The notes under the pieces are model-generated. The model was not told the origin of the DNA. It searched no databases and saw nothing but the letters and a program-made list of their open reading frames with translations. The position numbers were made by a program, and so were the translations under genes. Below are positions 27,233 through 35,203 of a DNA stretch of 50,332 bases, in pieces. This DNA comes from JBMTVN01 sp046047235 (lineage in GTDB: Bacteria > Verrucomicrobiota > Verrucomicrobiia > Limisphaerales > JAHDYP01). Positions within the stretch are counted from its first letter, which is position 1. Each line of letters opens with the position of its first letter. The DNA lies in the NCBI GenBank assembly GCA_046047235.1, contig JBJOII010000015.1:1-50332 (forward strand), given 5' to 3'.

Positions 27233-30055
27233 CTATTGTTTGCGCTGGAGGTCGTAGATGACGATGGCTTGGGCGGCGTGGTCGGCGGGCGGGTTTTGTC
27301 GGCGTGCGGTGGTGACGGCCAGTTCTTTGGCATTGTCGTCGGGCCGGTAGCGTTCATGGAGCCGGCGATGTTCGGCTGCGAGGTTGCTTTGGCCGAGTTG
27401 TTCGTGGAGGAGGGCGAGGTTGTAGTGGGCGGCGAGGTTTTCCGGATCGACGGAGAGGGAGCGGTTGAAGGTGTCTACCGCTTCCTGGAGGCGGGCATTT
27501 TGTTGTTCCGGGTTGAGCCGGTCCAGTTTCGCGCGTTCGAAGAGCGTTTGTCCGAGTTCATTGAGGACGAGGACATCTAGGCTGAAGTCGAATTTACGTT
27601 GTTGGAGTTCGGGGTAGGAGTCCTGGAGGATGGATTTGAATTCCTGGATGGCCTGGTCGAGGTAGCCGTTTTGTTTATTGGCGAGGCCGTTGAGCCAGGC
27701 GACGGTCCAGCGTGGAGCGGGGGGATTGAAGCTGGAGGCACGTTGGAGGGCGGTGACGGCATCTTCGAGCCGGCCTTCCTTGAGGTAGACGCGGGCGAGG
27801 TTGAGGGGGCCATCGGCGCGGCCGAGTTTTTCGACTTCGAGGAAGGCTTGTTCGGCCTGGCGGAGCTGGCCTTTTTCGCTGCCTTTTTCGCCTTTGAGCA
27901 GGAGTCCGATGCCGTAGTCATTCCAGCGTTCCCAGGCATTGATGGGGGAGGGGGTGGCTTGGGGTGGTTGGGTGGTGGTGGAGGTGATGGGGAAGGTCAG
28001 CGTGTCACTGGCGATCGTGACGATGGGCAGGGTGTTGGTGACTTGGTAGGGTTGGCCTTTTTCGTAGTTCAGGCCGAGGAAGTATTGGGCGTAGAGCGTA
28101 TCGAACTTCCGGTATTGGAGGTTGACGGAGACTTGGATGGGTTCGGTTTGGTGTTCGGGGACCTGGAAGCGGTAATGGACGACCTGGCCGGCGCCCGGGG
28201 GAATTTGGTGATCGTAGAGCGGGGTGAAGATGTCTTGTGGGTTGCGGCGGTCGATGCGGTTGCCGTGGCGGTCGAGCATATAGACGTTGATGAAGTGGGA
28301 CCAGGGGTCGACTTCGCCGAAGTGGTTGAGGGATCCGCTTTGGCCGATGGTGCGGTTAGGGTCCTGGAGTTGGGTTTGGAGCCAGACTTCATTGGAGTCC
28401 ACCGTGCCTTGGGTGAAGTGATGGCCGACGCGGAGGGTTCGCACCACGACTTCGAGGAGGTAGGTTTTTCCGGGCGTGAGGGAGGGTATTTCCGGGCGGA
28501 GCGGGGCGGTGAGGGGGCCATCGATGGTGCCTTCTTCCCGGAGGCCGAAGATATCGACGCGGAGGCTGCCTTCCAGGTATTTGCGGTGGCGTTCGACCGT
28601 GTTGGTATCGCCGCGGAGGTAGGGTATGGCGGTATTGGCGGAGGGGAAGAGGTGGTCGTGGATGTAGCGGGTGGTGGAGTTGGTCGGGTTGGAGTAGGTG
28701 GCGCCGAAGTCAGCGGAGGCTTGGAGGGGCATGTGACAGCCGGCGCAGTTGGTTTGTGCGGTTTGGGGGTAATAGAAGCTGCGGGCGCCGTGGCCGGAGA
28801 CGCCGCTGAGCAGCCAGGAGTCATAGTGGTTTTGGCCGCGGAGGAATTCCTTGTAGTGGTTAAGTTCTTTGGGGATGTGGACTTTGTGGCAGGCGGAGCA
28901 GTATTCGGCGGTTTTGTGGACGGGTTTGAGGAAGGTTTTTTTGTGGAACTCGGGTTTGGCTTTGACGAGTTGGCGGTTAACGAACTGGAGGACGCGGTTG
29001 GTGCTGAATGTGAAGGGGTAATGCAGGGGTTCTTCGATGATGTAGTCACCGTTGCCGCGGGTGCTGTTGACTTGGGTGATGGAGTGGCAGGCTGTGCAGG
29101 TGATGCCGGCCTGGCTGGTCGGGTGTTTCTGGACATCGAAGTCGGGGTCGTCGAAGGCGCCGCTGAAGAACGGGACGGGGTCGTGGCAGCCTGCGCACCA
29201 GCGGGAGGCTTTGACATCGCCGTCGCGTTCGAGGGCGACTGCGCGGGTTTCCTTGATGCTGAACAGGTAGGACGGGTTATTGAAGGAAGCGAAGTGGTGG
29301 GAGCTATGGAACCAGCCTTCGTAGGAGTCTTCGTGGCATTCCTGGCAGTAGCTGTCGAGCATGAGAGTTTCTGCGGGGATGAAGCCTCCGTGGGCTGTTC
29401 TGGCGAGGGAGGGTTCGAAGTAGTGGTCGCCGTCTCGGGGGGAGATGCGGGTCCAGAGCCGGGGGTCCTGCAGGTGGAGGTAGCCCATGACGGCGACGAG
29501 GACGGCGATGACTGCGCTCCAGCGGATGCCGATTTTCCAGCGGATTCGTCGACCGGAGAGGCGGTGGAGCAGGTAGAGCCAGACGACGGCGATGGGGGTG
29601 AGGATATGGGCCCAGTAGGTGACGGAGCGGAGGCGGGGGTCACGCAGTTCGAGCCCCTCGACGCGCATGAGCAGGATGCCACTGACGAGGAGGAGGACGG
29701 ATGCGGCGAGGAGGAGGTAGCCGAGGCGGATGGCGCCGCGGTTGGGGTAATCCCGTCCGTTGCGCAGGTGGACGGCGGCGAAAGCGATGAAGGGGAGCAG
29801 GAGGACAAGGCCGACCACGAGGTGGGCGAGGAACATGTATTGGTAGAAGAAGTTCTGGAACGTTCCGTTGGTGGTTTGTTCGAGGATGGTGACGGCGAGC
29901 AGGTAGACTGAGTTGGCGGCGAGCAGGGCGGTGAGGCCGAGCACGAAATGGAATACCATTCGCAGGCCCGGGGTGACGGCGGGCCGTCTGGGCTTGGGCG
30001 ATGGACGGCCTGTTGTATTAATACCTTCCATGTCTGGTTCTGATGCTGGAGGCAT
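27233..30055 (-). CDS. Membrane b-type/pentaheme c-type cytochrome fused to TPR domain
   Basis: A 940-residue protein in three parts. Residues 34-195 hold five membrane helices; His78 and His96 in helix 2 and His150 and His164 in or near helix 4 look like a bis-heme b ligand set. Residues 200-450 are periplasmic with five CxxCH c-heme sites (237-241, 287-291, 320-324, 386-390, 437-441) and extra His residues for axial ligation, like cytochrome c554-type proteins. About 450-680 is a beta-rich region, and about 690-910 is TPR-like helices. The role is probably electron transfer from the quinone pool to periplasmic partners (inferred). The ATG at 30055 is the longest start; ATG at 30031 is also possible. 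It heads the cytochrome, CRTAC1 and propeller unit. Confidence 0.88.
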   Translation of the reverse strand: MPPASEPDMEGINTTGRPSPKPRRPAVTPGLRMVFHFVLGLTALLAANSVYLLAVTILEQTTNGTFQNFFYQYMFLAHLVVGLVLLLPFIAFAAVHLRNGRDYPNRGAIRLGYLLLAASVLLLVSGILLMRVEGLELRDPRLRSVTYWAHILTPIAVVWLYLLHRLSGRRIRWKIGIRWSAVIAVLVAVMGYLHLQDPRLWTRISPRDGDHYFEPSLARTAHGGFIPAETLMLDSYCQECHEDSYEGWFHSSHHFASFNNPSYLFSIKETRAVALERDGDVKASRWCAGCHDPVPFFSGAFDDPDFDVQKHPTSQAGITCTACHSITQVNSTRGNGDYIIEEPLHYPFTFSTNRVLQFVNRQLVKAKPEFHKKTFLKPVHKTAEYCSACHKVHIPKELNHYKEFLRGQNHYDSWLLSGVSGHGARSFYYPQTAQTNCAGCHMPLQASADFGATYSNPTNSTTRYIHDHLFPSANTAIPYLRGDTNTVERHRKYLEGSLRVDIFGLREEGTIDGPLTAPLRPEIPSLTPGKTYLLEVVVRTLRVGHHFTQGTVDSNEVWLQTQLQDPNRTIGQSGSLNHFGEVDPWSHFINVYMLDRHGNRIDRRNPQDIFTPLYDHQIPPGAGQVVHYRFQVPEHQTEPIQVSVNLQYRKFDTLYAQYFLGLNYEKGQPYQVTNTLPIVTIASDTLTFPITSTTTQPPQATPSPINAWERWNDYGIGLLLKGEKGSEKGQLRQAEQAFLEVEKLGRADGPLNLARVYLKEGRLEDAVTALQRASSFNPPAPRWTVAWLNGLANKQNGYLDQAIQEFKSILQDSYPELQQRKFDFSLDVLVLNELGQTLFERAKLDRLNPEQQNARLQEAVDTFNRSLSVDPENLAAHYNLALLHEQLGQSNLAAEHRRLHERYRPDDNAKELAVTTARRQNPPADHAAQAIVIYDLQRKQ

Positions 30056-30210
30056 TTACTTAGAGCGATTCCGTGCCGAAGGGTAGTGAGAAGGGGTCAG
30101 TGGCTGAGGGGGTGGGGCGAGTTGCTGGGCGGGTGGGGTGGGTCTTTTGTGGGGGCTGAGGGGAGAGTCTGTCGCTTGCTGTTGGGGGTGGGGGCGGCTA
30201 AGTTGCGTGG

Positions 30211-31623
30211 ATGAGCCGGAATTGGAGATGGGTGGTCATTGTATTGGCTGCGATCCTGGTGGTGCCTTTGGGTCGAGGTGCTGAAGATCAGGTGCAGTTG
30301 AGGGACAAAGTCTGCATTTTGCCGGTGCGGGATGACGTTGCGCCGCCGTTGGTTTATCTGGTGCGGCGCGGGGTGAAGGCGGCGATGTCGGCTGGGGCCA
30401 AGGTGTTGGTCTTGGATATGGAGACCAACGGGGGGAGGCTGGATTCCACCAAGGAGATCATTGCGATACTGGATGAATTCGATGGTGAGACCGTGACTTA
30501 TGTGAACAAGGATGCGTATTCGGCGGGTGCGTTCATTGCGGTGGCGACGCAGAAGATTTACATGGCGCCGCAGGGGGTGATTGGGGCGGCTGCGCCGATG
30601 GTAATGGCGCCTGGGGGAGGGGGTGTTCAGCAGTTGCCGGACACGGTGGAGGCGAAGATGGTATCGGCGGTGGCGGCGCGGGTGCGGGCGAGTGCAGAGA
30701 AGAACGGGCACAACAAGGATGTGATTGAGGCGATGATTAACAAGACCCGCGGGTTGGTGATTGATGGTGAGGTTCTGGCGCGGGAGGGGGATATTTTGAC
30801 GCTGACTGATCGTGAGGCGGCGCGGGAGTTTGGGGATCCGCCGAGGCCGTTGTTGTCATTGGGGACCATGGATGATTTGGATGCGTTGCTGGCGGAGTTG
30901 GGTTTTGCTGAGGCGGAGCGTTTGGTGATTGAGCCGACGGGGGCGGAGAAGTTTGCGACGTGGTTGAACGCGATCAGTCCGATTTTGTTGTTGGTAGGGA
31001 TTGTGGGGTTGTATCTCGAGTTCAAGACTCCGGGGTTTGGGGCGCCTGGGGTGGTGGGTGTATTGGCTTTTGCCCTGTATTTTTTGAGCGGGTATGTGGC
31101 GGGTTTATCGGGGATGGAATGGCTGGCGGTGTTTGCGCTGGGGGTGGTTTTGGTGGGGTTGGAGCTGTTTTTATTTCCCGGGGTGATTGTGGTGGGGTTG
31201 TTGGGGGTGGTGTTGATCCTGGTGGCTTTGGTGATGGCGATGGTGGACGTATATCCTGGCGGGCCGGCGGTTCCGACCTTTGGGCAGGTTCGGGTACCGT
31301 TGGCTGAGTTATTGATTGCGGCGCTGGGGGCGGCCGGGGTGATTGCTTTGCTGGGGCGGATTCTTCCTGCCACGCCGATCTACGGTCAGTTGGTTTCTGC
31401 GGGTTCGAGTGGGGTGACGAGTGTGGAGCGTCGGGCGTTGGTGCAGAGGGGGCGGGTTGGGCAGGTTGGGGTGGCGTTATCGGTATTGCGTCCGGGCGGG
31501 AAGGCGCAATTTGGTGATGATATTCTGGATGTGATTACTGAGGGGGTGTTGGTGGAGCCGGGGACGAAGGTGCGGGTGATCCGCAGTAGCGCTGCGGAAG
31601 CGGTGGTGGAGCCGCTGGAGTAG
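30211..31623 (+). CDS. nfeD: NfeD-family membrane protease (ClpP-like serine protease plus NfeD domain)
   Basis: A 470-residue membrane protein. A signal sequence (1-23) is followed by a ClpP-class periplasmic serine protease domain (about 28-225) with the nucleophile Ser104 in AYSAGAFIA and the GVIGAAAPM loop after it. Membrane helices occupy about 253-375, and a soluble OB-fold NfeD domain forms the C-terminus (about 405-470: RRALVQRGRVGQVGVALS...). Homologues work with SPFH/stomatin proteins in membrane quality control; no stomatin gene is adjacent here. It is divergent from the cytochrome gene, 155 bases away, and ends facing the sigma-factor group. The long type, with the protease domain intact. 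Confidence 0.92.
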   Translation: MSRNWRWVVIVLAAILVVPLGRGAEDQVQLRDKVCILPVRDDVAPPLVYLVRRGVKAAMSAGAKVLVLDMETNGGRLDSTKEIIAILDEFDGETVTYVNKDAYSAGAFIAVATQKIYMAPQGVIGAAAPMVMAPGGGGVQQLPDTVEAKMVSAVAARVRASAEKNGHNKDVIEAMINKTRGLVIDGEVLAREGDILTLTDREAAREFGDPPRPLLSLGTMDDLDALLAELGFAEAERLVIEPTGAEKFATWLNAISPILLLVGIVGLYLEFKTPGFGAPGVVGVLAFALYFLSGYVAGLSGMEWLAVFALGVVLVGLELFLFPGVIVVGLLGVVLILVALVMAMVDVYPGGPAVPTFGQVRVPLAELLIAALGAAGVIALLGRILPATPIYGQLVSAGSSGVTSVERRALVQRGRVGQVGVALSVLRPGGKAQFGDDILDVITEGVLVEPGTKVRVIRSSAAEAVVEPLE

Positions 31624-31640
31624 GGACCTGTAGGTTCCGT

Positions 31641-32168
31641 TTATTCTTCGGCGGGGGGTGGTGGCGGGGGATGGTCGCCATTGGGTCCTGGTGGCGGTGC
31701 ATCACCGGGGGGGCGCTCGCCGTCACGTCGTCCGAAGCGGGATTGGTGGCGTTTGAAGCCTTCCTCGAAGGCGGCTTTTTGTTCGGGGGTGAGGACGGAT
31801 TGGATGGCTTCGCGGGTGCGGAGGAATTCTTCTTTGGTCCGCGGGAGGTATTCATCCGCGATGGCTTTCATGCGGGACTGGCTTTCGAGGAGGAGCGAGG
31901 CGATCTCGTTGCTTTGGCTGAGGCTGAGGGTGAGGTCATCGGTCATGCGGCTGCAGATGCCGCGGATTTGTTCTTCGGAAAGCACTGGGCTCCAAGGGTT
32001 TCTGCCTGGTCCGCCGCGGCGGTCGGGGCCGCCCGGGCGGGAAAACCGCTGGTTTGTGGGTGAGGTGGGGTTTTCAGCGGCGGCCTGGGGAGGGGTGGCG
32101 AGGTGGCCGATGGTGATACCTGCGGCGAAGATGATGACCGCGGCGAGGATGGGTTTCCAAGCGTTCAC
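31641..32168 (-). CDS. Spy/CpxP-like periplasmic helical protein
   Basis: A 175-residue protein with an N-terminal membrane segment (about 6-24) and a periplasmic helical region (about 60-135) with features of Spy/LTXXQ or heavy-metal-sensor proteins: VLSEEQIRGICSRM early, then LTPEQKAAFEEGFKRHQ. The C-terminal 30 residues are Pro/Gly/Asp-rich. It starts with GTG at 32168, overlapping the stop of the upstream gene as GTGA, so translation is coupled. As third gene of an ECF sigma/anti-sigma-like set it may sense envelope stress or act as a chaperone. Family resemblance moderate; role inferred. Confidence 0.75.
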   Translation of the reverse strand: MNAWKPILAAVIIFAAGITIGHLATPPQAAAENPTSPTNQRFSRPGGPDRRGGPGRNPWSPVLSEEQIRGICSRMTDDLTLSLSQSNEIASLLLESQSRMKAIADEYLPRTKEEFLRTREAIQSVLTPEQKAAFEEGFKRHQSRFGRRDGERPPGDAPPPGPNGDHPPPPPPAEE

Positions 32169-32470
32169 CAGACGTCCTGAGTGGTATTGAGGGGGGCGTA
32201 GAGGACTGTTTCCAAGTCTTGGAAGAAGTTCTCAGTTTCGGCGGTTTCTGTTTGGCCGAACCAATTGAAGGCGCCTGCGAGGAGGGTGAGGGCGACGCAC
32301 GGTCCGGCGAATCGCCAGAGGATACGATTCCAGAAGATCCACGGATCCAAGGGGATAGCGTGTCCGATGCGTGCCATGATCCGCCGCTCGAAGGCGAGCG
32401 GGACTCGATCATTCTGGGGCGCATGCCGTCCGGCGTTCAGCAGTTTTTGACGCAGGTTCTCAATGTTCAT
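32165..32470 (-). CDS. Probable membrane anti-sigma-like protein
   Basis: A short single-pass protein (101 residues from ATG 32470, MNIENLRQ; a start at 32485 adds five). The N-terminal half is soluble and basic (FERRIMARIG), one membrane helix lies at about 52-71 (FAGPCVALTLLAGAF), and the C-terminal 30 residues face the periplasm. I see no ZAS zinc motif (HxxxCxxC), so it is not a classical anti-sigma, but its place directly after an ECF sigma gene and its topology fit that role. It overlaps the Spy-like gene by 4 bases. Confidence 0.7.
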   Translation of the reverse strand: MNIENLRQKLLNAGRHAPQNDRVPLAFERRIMARIGHAIPLDPWIFWNRILWRFAGPCVALTLLAGAFNWFGQTETAETENFFQDLETVLYAPLNTTQDVW

Positions 32471-32508
32471 CGTCCTGGGCTTCATAGACGAGCTGGGTGG
32501 ATTATGGG

Positions 32509-33102
32509 TTACAGGTCGTTGTGATTCAACCATCTCTCCAAGCGTTTCCTCATTTGTTTACGGGCGCGGAAGGCTCGGACCTTAACGAGAGTTTCGGACC
32601 AGCCTGTGAGGGCGGCGATGTCACGGACTGAGCGGTCTTCGATTTCGAGGAGTTGGATGACGAGTCTGGATTCGGGGGACATTTCTGCGAGTACGCGGTT
32701 GAGGAGCTCGCGGGCGCCGATGTCGGTTTCGGGTGCTTCCTGGGGTTGGGCTTGGAAGCGTTCCAGCCAATTGGATTCTTCGCGGGTGAATTCGGTGAAA
32801 GTGGTTTCGCGGTTTCGGCGGTGGGAGCGGAGGAAGTCGTAGCAGGTGCGTACGGCGAGTCGCATGAGCCAGTGTTCGAAGGGGGCTTCGCCGCGGAAGG
32901 AGCGTAGTTTTTCGTAGGCTTTGATGAAGATTTCCTGGGCGATGTCCTCGACTTCGTCTTCGCGGCGGGAGTAGCGGCGTATGGTGGAGAATACGCGGGG
33001 TTGGTAGCGGGTGATGAGGATTTCGAAGGCGCTGGTTTGGCCTTCGAGGGTTTGCGTTACCAGCTCGGCATCGGAACGGGGATCGCTGGTAGGGTCCGTC
33101 AC
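32509..33102 (-). CDS. ECF-type RNA polymerase sigma factor
   Basis: A 197-residue sigma-70 family factor with regions 2 and 4 only. Region 2 spans about 22-95 (ITRYQPRVFSTIRRYSRREDEVEDIAQEIFIKAYEKL, read in parts; then FEHWLMRLAVRTCYDFLR). Region 4 spans about 132-190 with the helix-turn-helix IEDRSVRDIAALTGWSETLV and the basic end RKQMRKRLERWL. Start is GTG at 33102; the nearby ATG is in the wrong frame. It leads a three-gene set with a membrane protein and a Spy-like periplasmic protein, so it probably responds to envelope conditions. The target promoters are unknown. Confidence 0.93.
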   Translation of the reverse strand: MTDPTSDPRSDAELVTQTLEGQTSAFEILITRYQPRVFSTIRRYSRREDEVEDIAQEIFIKAYEKLRSFRGEAPFEHWLMRLAVRTCYDFLRSHRRNRETTFTEFTREESNWLERFQAQPQEAPETDIGARELLNRVLAEMSPESRLVIQLLEIEDRSVRDIAALTGWSETLVKVRAFRARKQMRKRLERWLNHNDL

Positions 33103-33153
33103 GGGGTCATTTCTGCTCAGGCGGATGACTTTGGCCTGGCGGGGTGCGGGAGA

Positions 33154-33408
33154 TTAGTCAGCGGAGATTCCGAGGACTTTTTCCAGCTCGGTGCTGAACT
33201 GGTGCAATTCATCGCGAATCCGGTCGGGCTGATCCTCCATGGTTTCGAGCATACGTTCGATGGAGTCGGGTTTCCGTCGGATGAGCTCCATGGCGGTAGT
33301 GACGAGGGTCAGGTGGTTATTCACGCTGTGGCGCATGTCGCCCAGTCTGCGGTTGAGGTCGGCGATGGTCTCTGGGGAGAGCGATATCGTTTTTTGCGGC
33401 AGACCCAT
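33154..33408 (-). CDS. Small DHp-like helical protein with H-box-like motif
   Basis: An 84-residue, fully helical soluble protein. I chose the ATG at 33408 (MGLPQKTISL); upstream codons are Pro/His-rich shadow sequence. The segment GDMRHSVNNHLTLVTTAMEL at about 23-42 resembles the H-box helix of histidine-kinase dimerisation domains (His followed by xxNxL), with a second helix at about 55-80. No ATPase domain is attached. It could be a phosphotransfer or dimerisation protein, like Spo0B-type DHp proteins, or unrelated. It lies 51 bases upstream of the ECF sigma gene in the same direction, so they may share a transcript. Function inferred only from this motif. Confidence 0.6.
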   Translation of the reverse strand: MGLPQKTISLSPETIADLNRRLGDMRHSVNNHLTLVTTAMELIRRKPDSIERMLETMEDQPDRIRDELHQFSTELEKVLGISAD

Positions 33409-33562
33409 GGTGGGGCATAAGGTGGCAACCTCGGCTGGTGAAAGCAAGTCTTGGGGCGGGTGCAAGTGTTGGTGGTGGGTTTTCTTGTTTTGGGGCTGGG
33501 TTTTCTGGTGGGGCTGGGATCGGGCTTGATGGCGGGGGTGGGTTTTGGTCAAGACTGGGCGC

Positions 33563-34273
33563 ATGCGTAACCCGATTATGGTGGCACTGGATGTAGCGGA
33601 CGCGGAGTCGGCTTTGGGCTTGGTGGATCGGTTGGCTCCGGTGGTGGGGGGCTTTAAGTTGGGGAAGGAGATTTTTGTGCGTGAGGGGCCGGGTTTGGTG
33701 CGGGAGTTGACCGGGCGCGGGCTCAGAGTGTTTCTGGATCTGAAGTTTCACGACATTCCGAACACGGTGGCGAAGGCTGTTGCGGCGGCGACGTCTTTGG
33801 GGGTTTCGATGCTGACGATTCACACGTCCGGGGGGCGGGCGATGATGGAGGCGGCGGAGCGGGCGGCGGTAGAGAGTGCGCGGGCGGCTGGGGTTCCGGT
33901 GCCGTTGGTTCTGGGTGTGACAGTGTTGACGAGTTTGGCGCAGGGGGATTTGGCGGAGTGTGGTTTGGATGTGCCGGTGGGCAAGCAAGTGGAGCGACTG
34001 GCTCGATTGGCTAAGGAGTCGGGGTTGCGGGGTTTGGTTTGCTCGCCATTGGAATTGGCGTTTCTGCGCGCGATGCTGCCTGGTGATTTCCAGCTGGTTT
34101 CGCCGGGGATCAGGTCGTCGGGGGCCCCGGCGGATGATCAGAAGCGGACGTTATCTGCGGCGGAGGCTTTGGCTGCGGGAGCGGATTGGCTGGTGATTGG
34201 GCGTCCGATTACGAAGGCGGCCGATCCTCGGGCGGCGGCGGAGGAGATTTTGGCGTCCTGCGCTGAGGGCTGA
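33563..34273 (+). CDS. pyrF: Orotidine 5'-phosphate decarboxylase
   Basis: A 236-residue TIM-barrel enzyme that decarboxylates OMP to UMP, the last step of pyrimidine synthesis. The catalytic block DLKFHDIPNT lies at 59-68 (Asp59, Lys61, Asp64), the substrate lysine is in GGFKLGKE at 29-36, and the phosphate loop VSPGIRSSG and VIGRPIT segments follow. I chose ATG 33563 (MRNPIMVALDVA), the usual family start; an earlier frame start at 33545 has no support. The last codons (AEG then stop) lie in the GGGCTGAGGG repeat that follows, so the repeat appears to have been captured as the gene end. Confidence 0.96.
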   Translation: MRNPIMVALDVADAESALGLVDRLAPVVGGFKLGKEIFVREGPGLVRELTGRGLRVFLDLKFHDIPNTVAKAVAAATSLGVSMLTIHTSGGRAMMEAAERAAVESARAAGVPVPLVLGVTVLTSLAQGDLAECGLDVPVGKQVERLARLAKESGLRGLVCSPLELAFLRAMLPGDFQLVSPGIRSSGAPADDQKRTLSAAEALAAGADWLVIGRPITKAADPRAAAEEILASCAEG

Positions 34274-34320
34274 GGGCTTTTGCGGCGCGTAGAGCGGCGC
34301 CGCGGGCTGAGGGCTGAGGG
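34262..34320. repeat. REP-like element: hairpin flanked by GGGCTGAGGG direct repeats
   Basis: A 7-bp perfect stem (GCGGCGC at 34282-34288 with GCGCCGC at 34297-34303) and an 8-base loop, flanked on both sides by tandem GGGCTGA units (34262-34277 and 34304-34320). The left arm overlaps the end of pyrF. The shape is that of a REP or similar dispersed intergenic element; only one copy is in this window. Confidence 0.65.
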
Positions 34321-34333
34321 TGGGGTGTGTGGG

Positions 34334-35011
34334 TTAGAAGGGGATGGCTGCGAATGCGGGGTATTGGTGGGGTGGTAAGGGTGGGGAGTCTTGGGTGAGC
34401 AGAGTGCCGTGGGCTTCGGTGAAGGCCTGCCAGTTTTGGGGGAGGGCAGCGATTTGGTCTCGGTGTTGGCAGATTTCGAGCCATTTTTTCAGCGTTAGCT
34501 GCGGGCAGGAAGTTTGAATGAGAAGCCGGTCTTCGGCGAGGAGGGCGGTGGCGATGCGGAGGGCTTCGGCGGCGTTTTCGGGTTCGGATTCAGGGTGTTG
34601 GATGCTGATCTGCACGAGGCGGGGTTGCGGTGGGGGCGGGGTGGGGACTGGGTTAGTTGGTGGGGTCCATGGGTGATCGGAGCCTGGGCATAGACTGATG
34701 AATTGGTCGGTTGCTAGGAGGAGGTCGGTGAGCAGTCCGAGGCCTCCGAAGATGGCCTGATTATCGACGGGCAGGTTGTGGTCGCAGGCGCTTTTGGCGC
34801 AGGCGAAGACGCGGAGTCCCTGGTATTTGAGCTTTTGCAGGGACGGGTGGTTGAGCCAGGTGACGCCTTCGGCGATGCAGTAGGCGTAGAGTCTGGTGTT
34901 GGGTTTCTGGTGCAGGTGGTGTTCGACCCAGTCGAGGGCGGGTGCGACGCGTGGGTCTGTGTTGGCCACAGCAAGGAGCAAGGTCCGGCGGTAGGTGGGT
35001 GACGTGCTCAT
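34334..35011 (-). CDS. DsrE-like protein with proline-rich linker and C-terminal domain
   Basis: A 225-residue soluble protein. Residues about 8-110 look like a DsrE/TusD fold: a first strand (TLLLAVANTD), then VEHHLHQKPNTRLYAYCIAEG, the cysteine loop FACAKSACDHN near 68-78, and GLGLLTDLLLATDQFISLCP at the end. Cys76 (in SACDHN) is in the position of the sulfur-carrying cysteine of that family. A proline-rich linker (about 115-135) leads to a C-terminal domain of about 90 residues with one Cys (QTSCPQLTLKKW) that I do not recognise; it may be a second, DsrH-like unit. It probably acts in sulfur relay (inferred). It stands alone, divergent from the DUF4912 gene. Confidence 0.6.
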   Translation of the reverse strand: MSTSPTYRRTLLLAVANTDPRVAPALDWVEHHLHQKPNTRLYAYCIAEGVTWLNHPSLQKLKYQGLRVFACAKSACDHNLPVDNQAIFGGLGLLTDLLLATDQFISLCPGSDHPWTPPTNPVPTPPPPQPRLVQISIQHPESEPENAAEALRIATALLAEDRLLIQTSCPQLTLKKWLEICQHRDQIAALPQNWQAFTEAHGTLLTQDSPPLPPHQYPAFAAIPF

Positions 35012-35203
35012 GCGGGCGGGGGAGCGTTGGTGGGGTTTTTATGGTCTGCTATTCTGCTGTCGTGCGGGACTGGAATGGATGCGAGCTTTAACGCGCGGCG
35101 GGCACAAGATTTTTTTGGTGAATTTGCCGTTGCGCGGTGGAATGGGGTCCACTAAACCTCTGCGCAGGGTTACATCACGTGACCGACAGGAGACCAAGAT
35201 CCT

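Noticed and set aside
27599..29911. Long open frame opposite the cytochrome gene
   Set aside because: Same composition effect; no start context or motifs, while the minus strand has five CxxCH sites.
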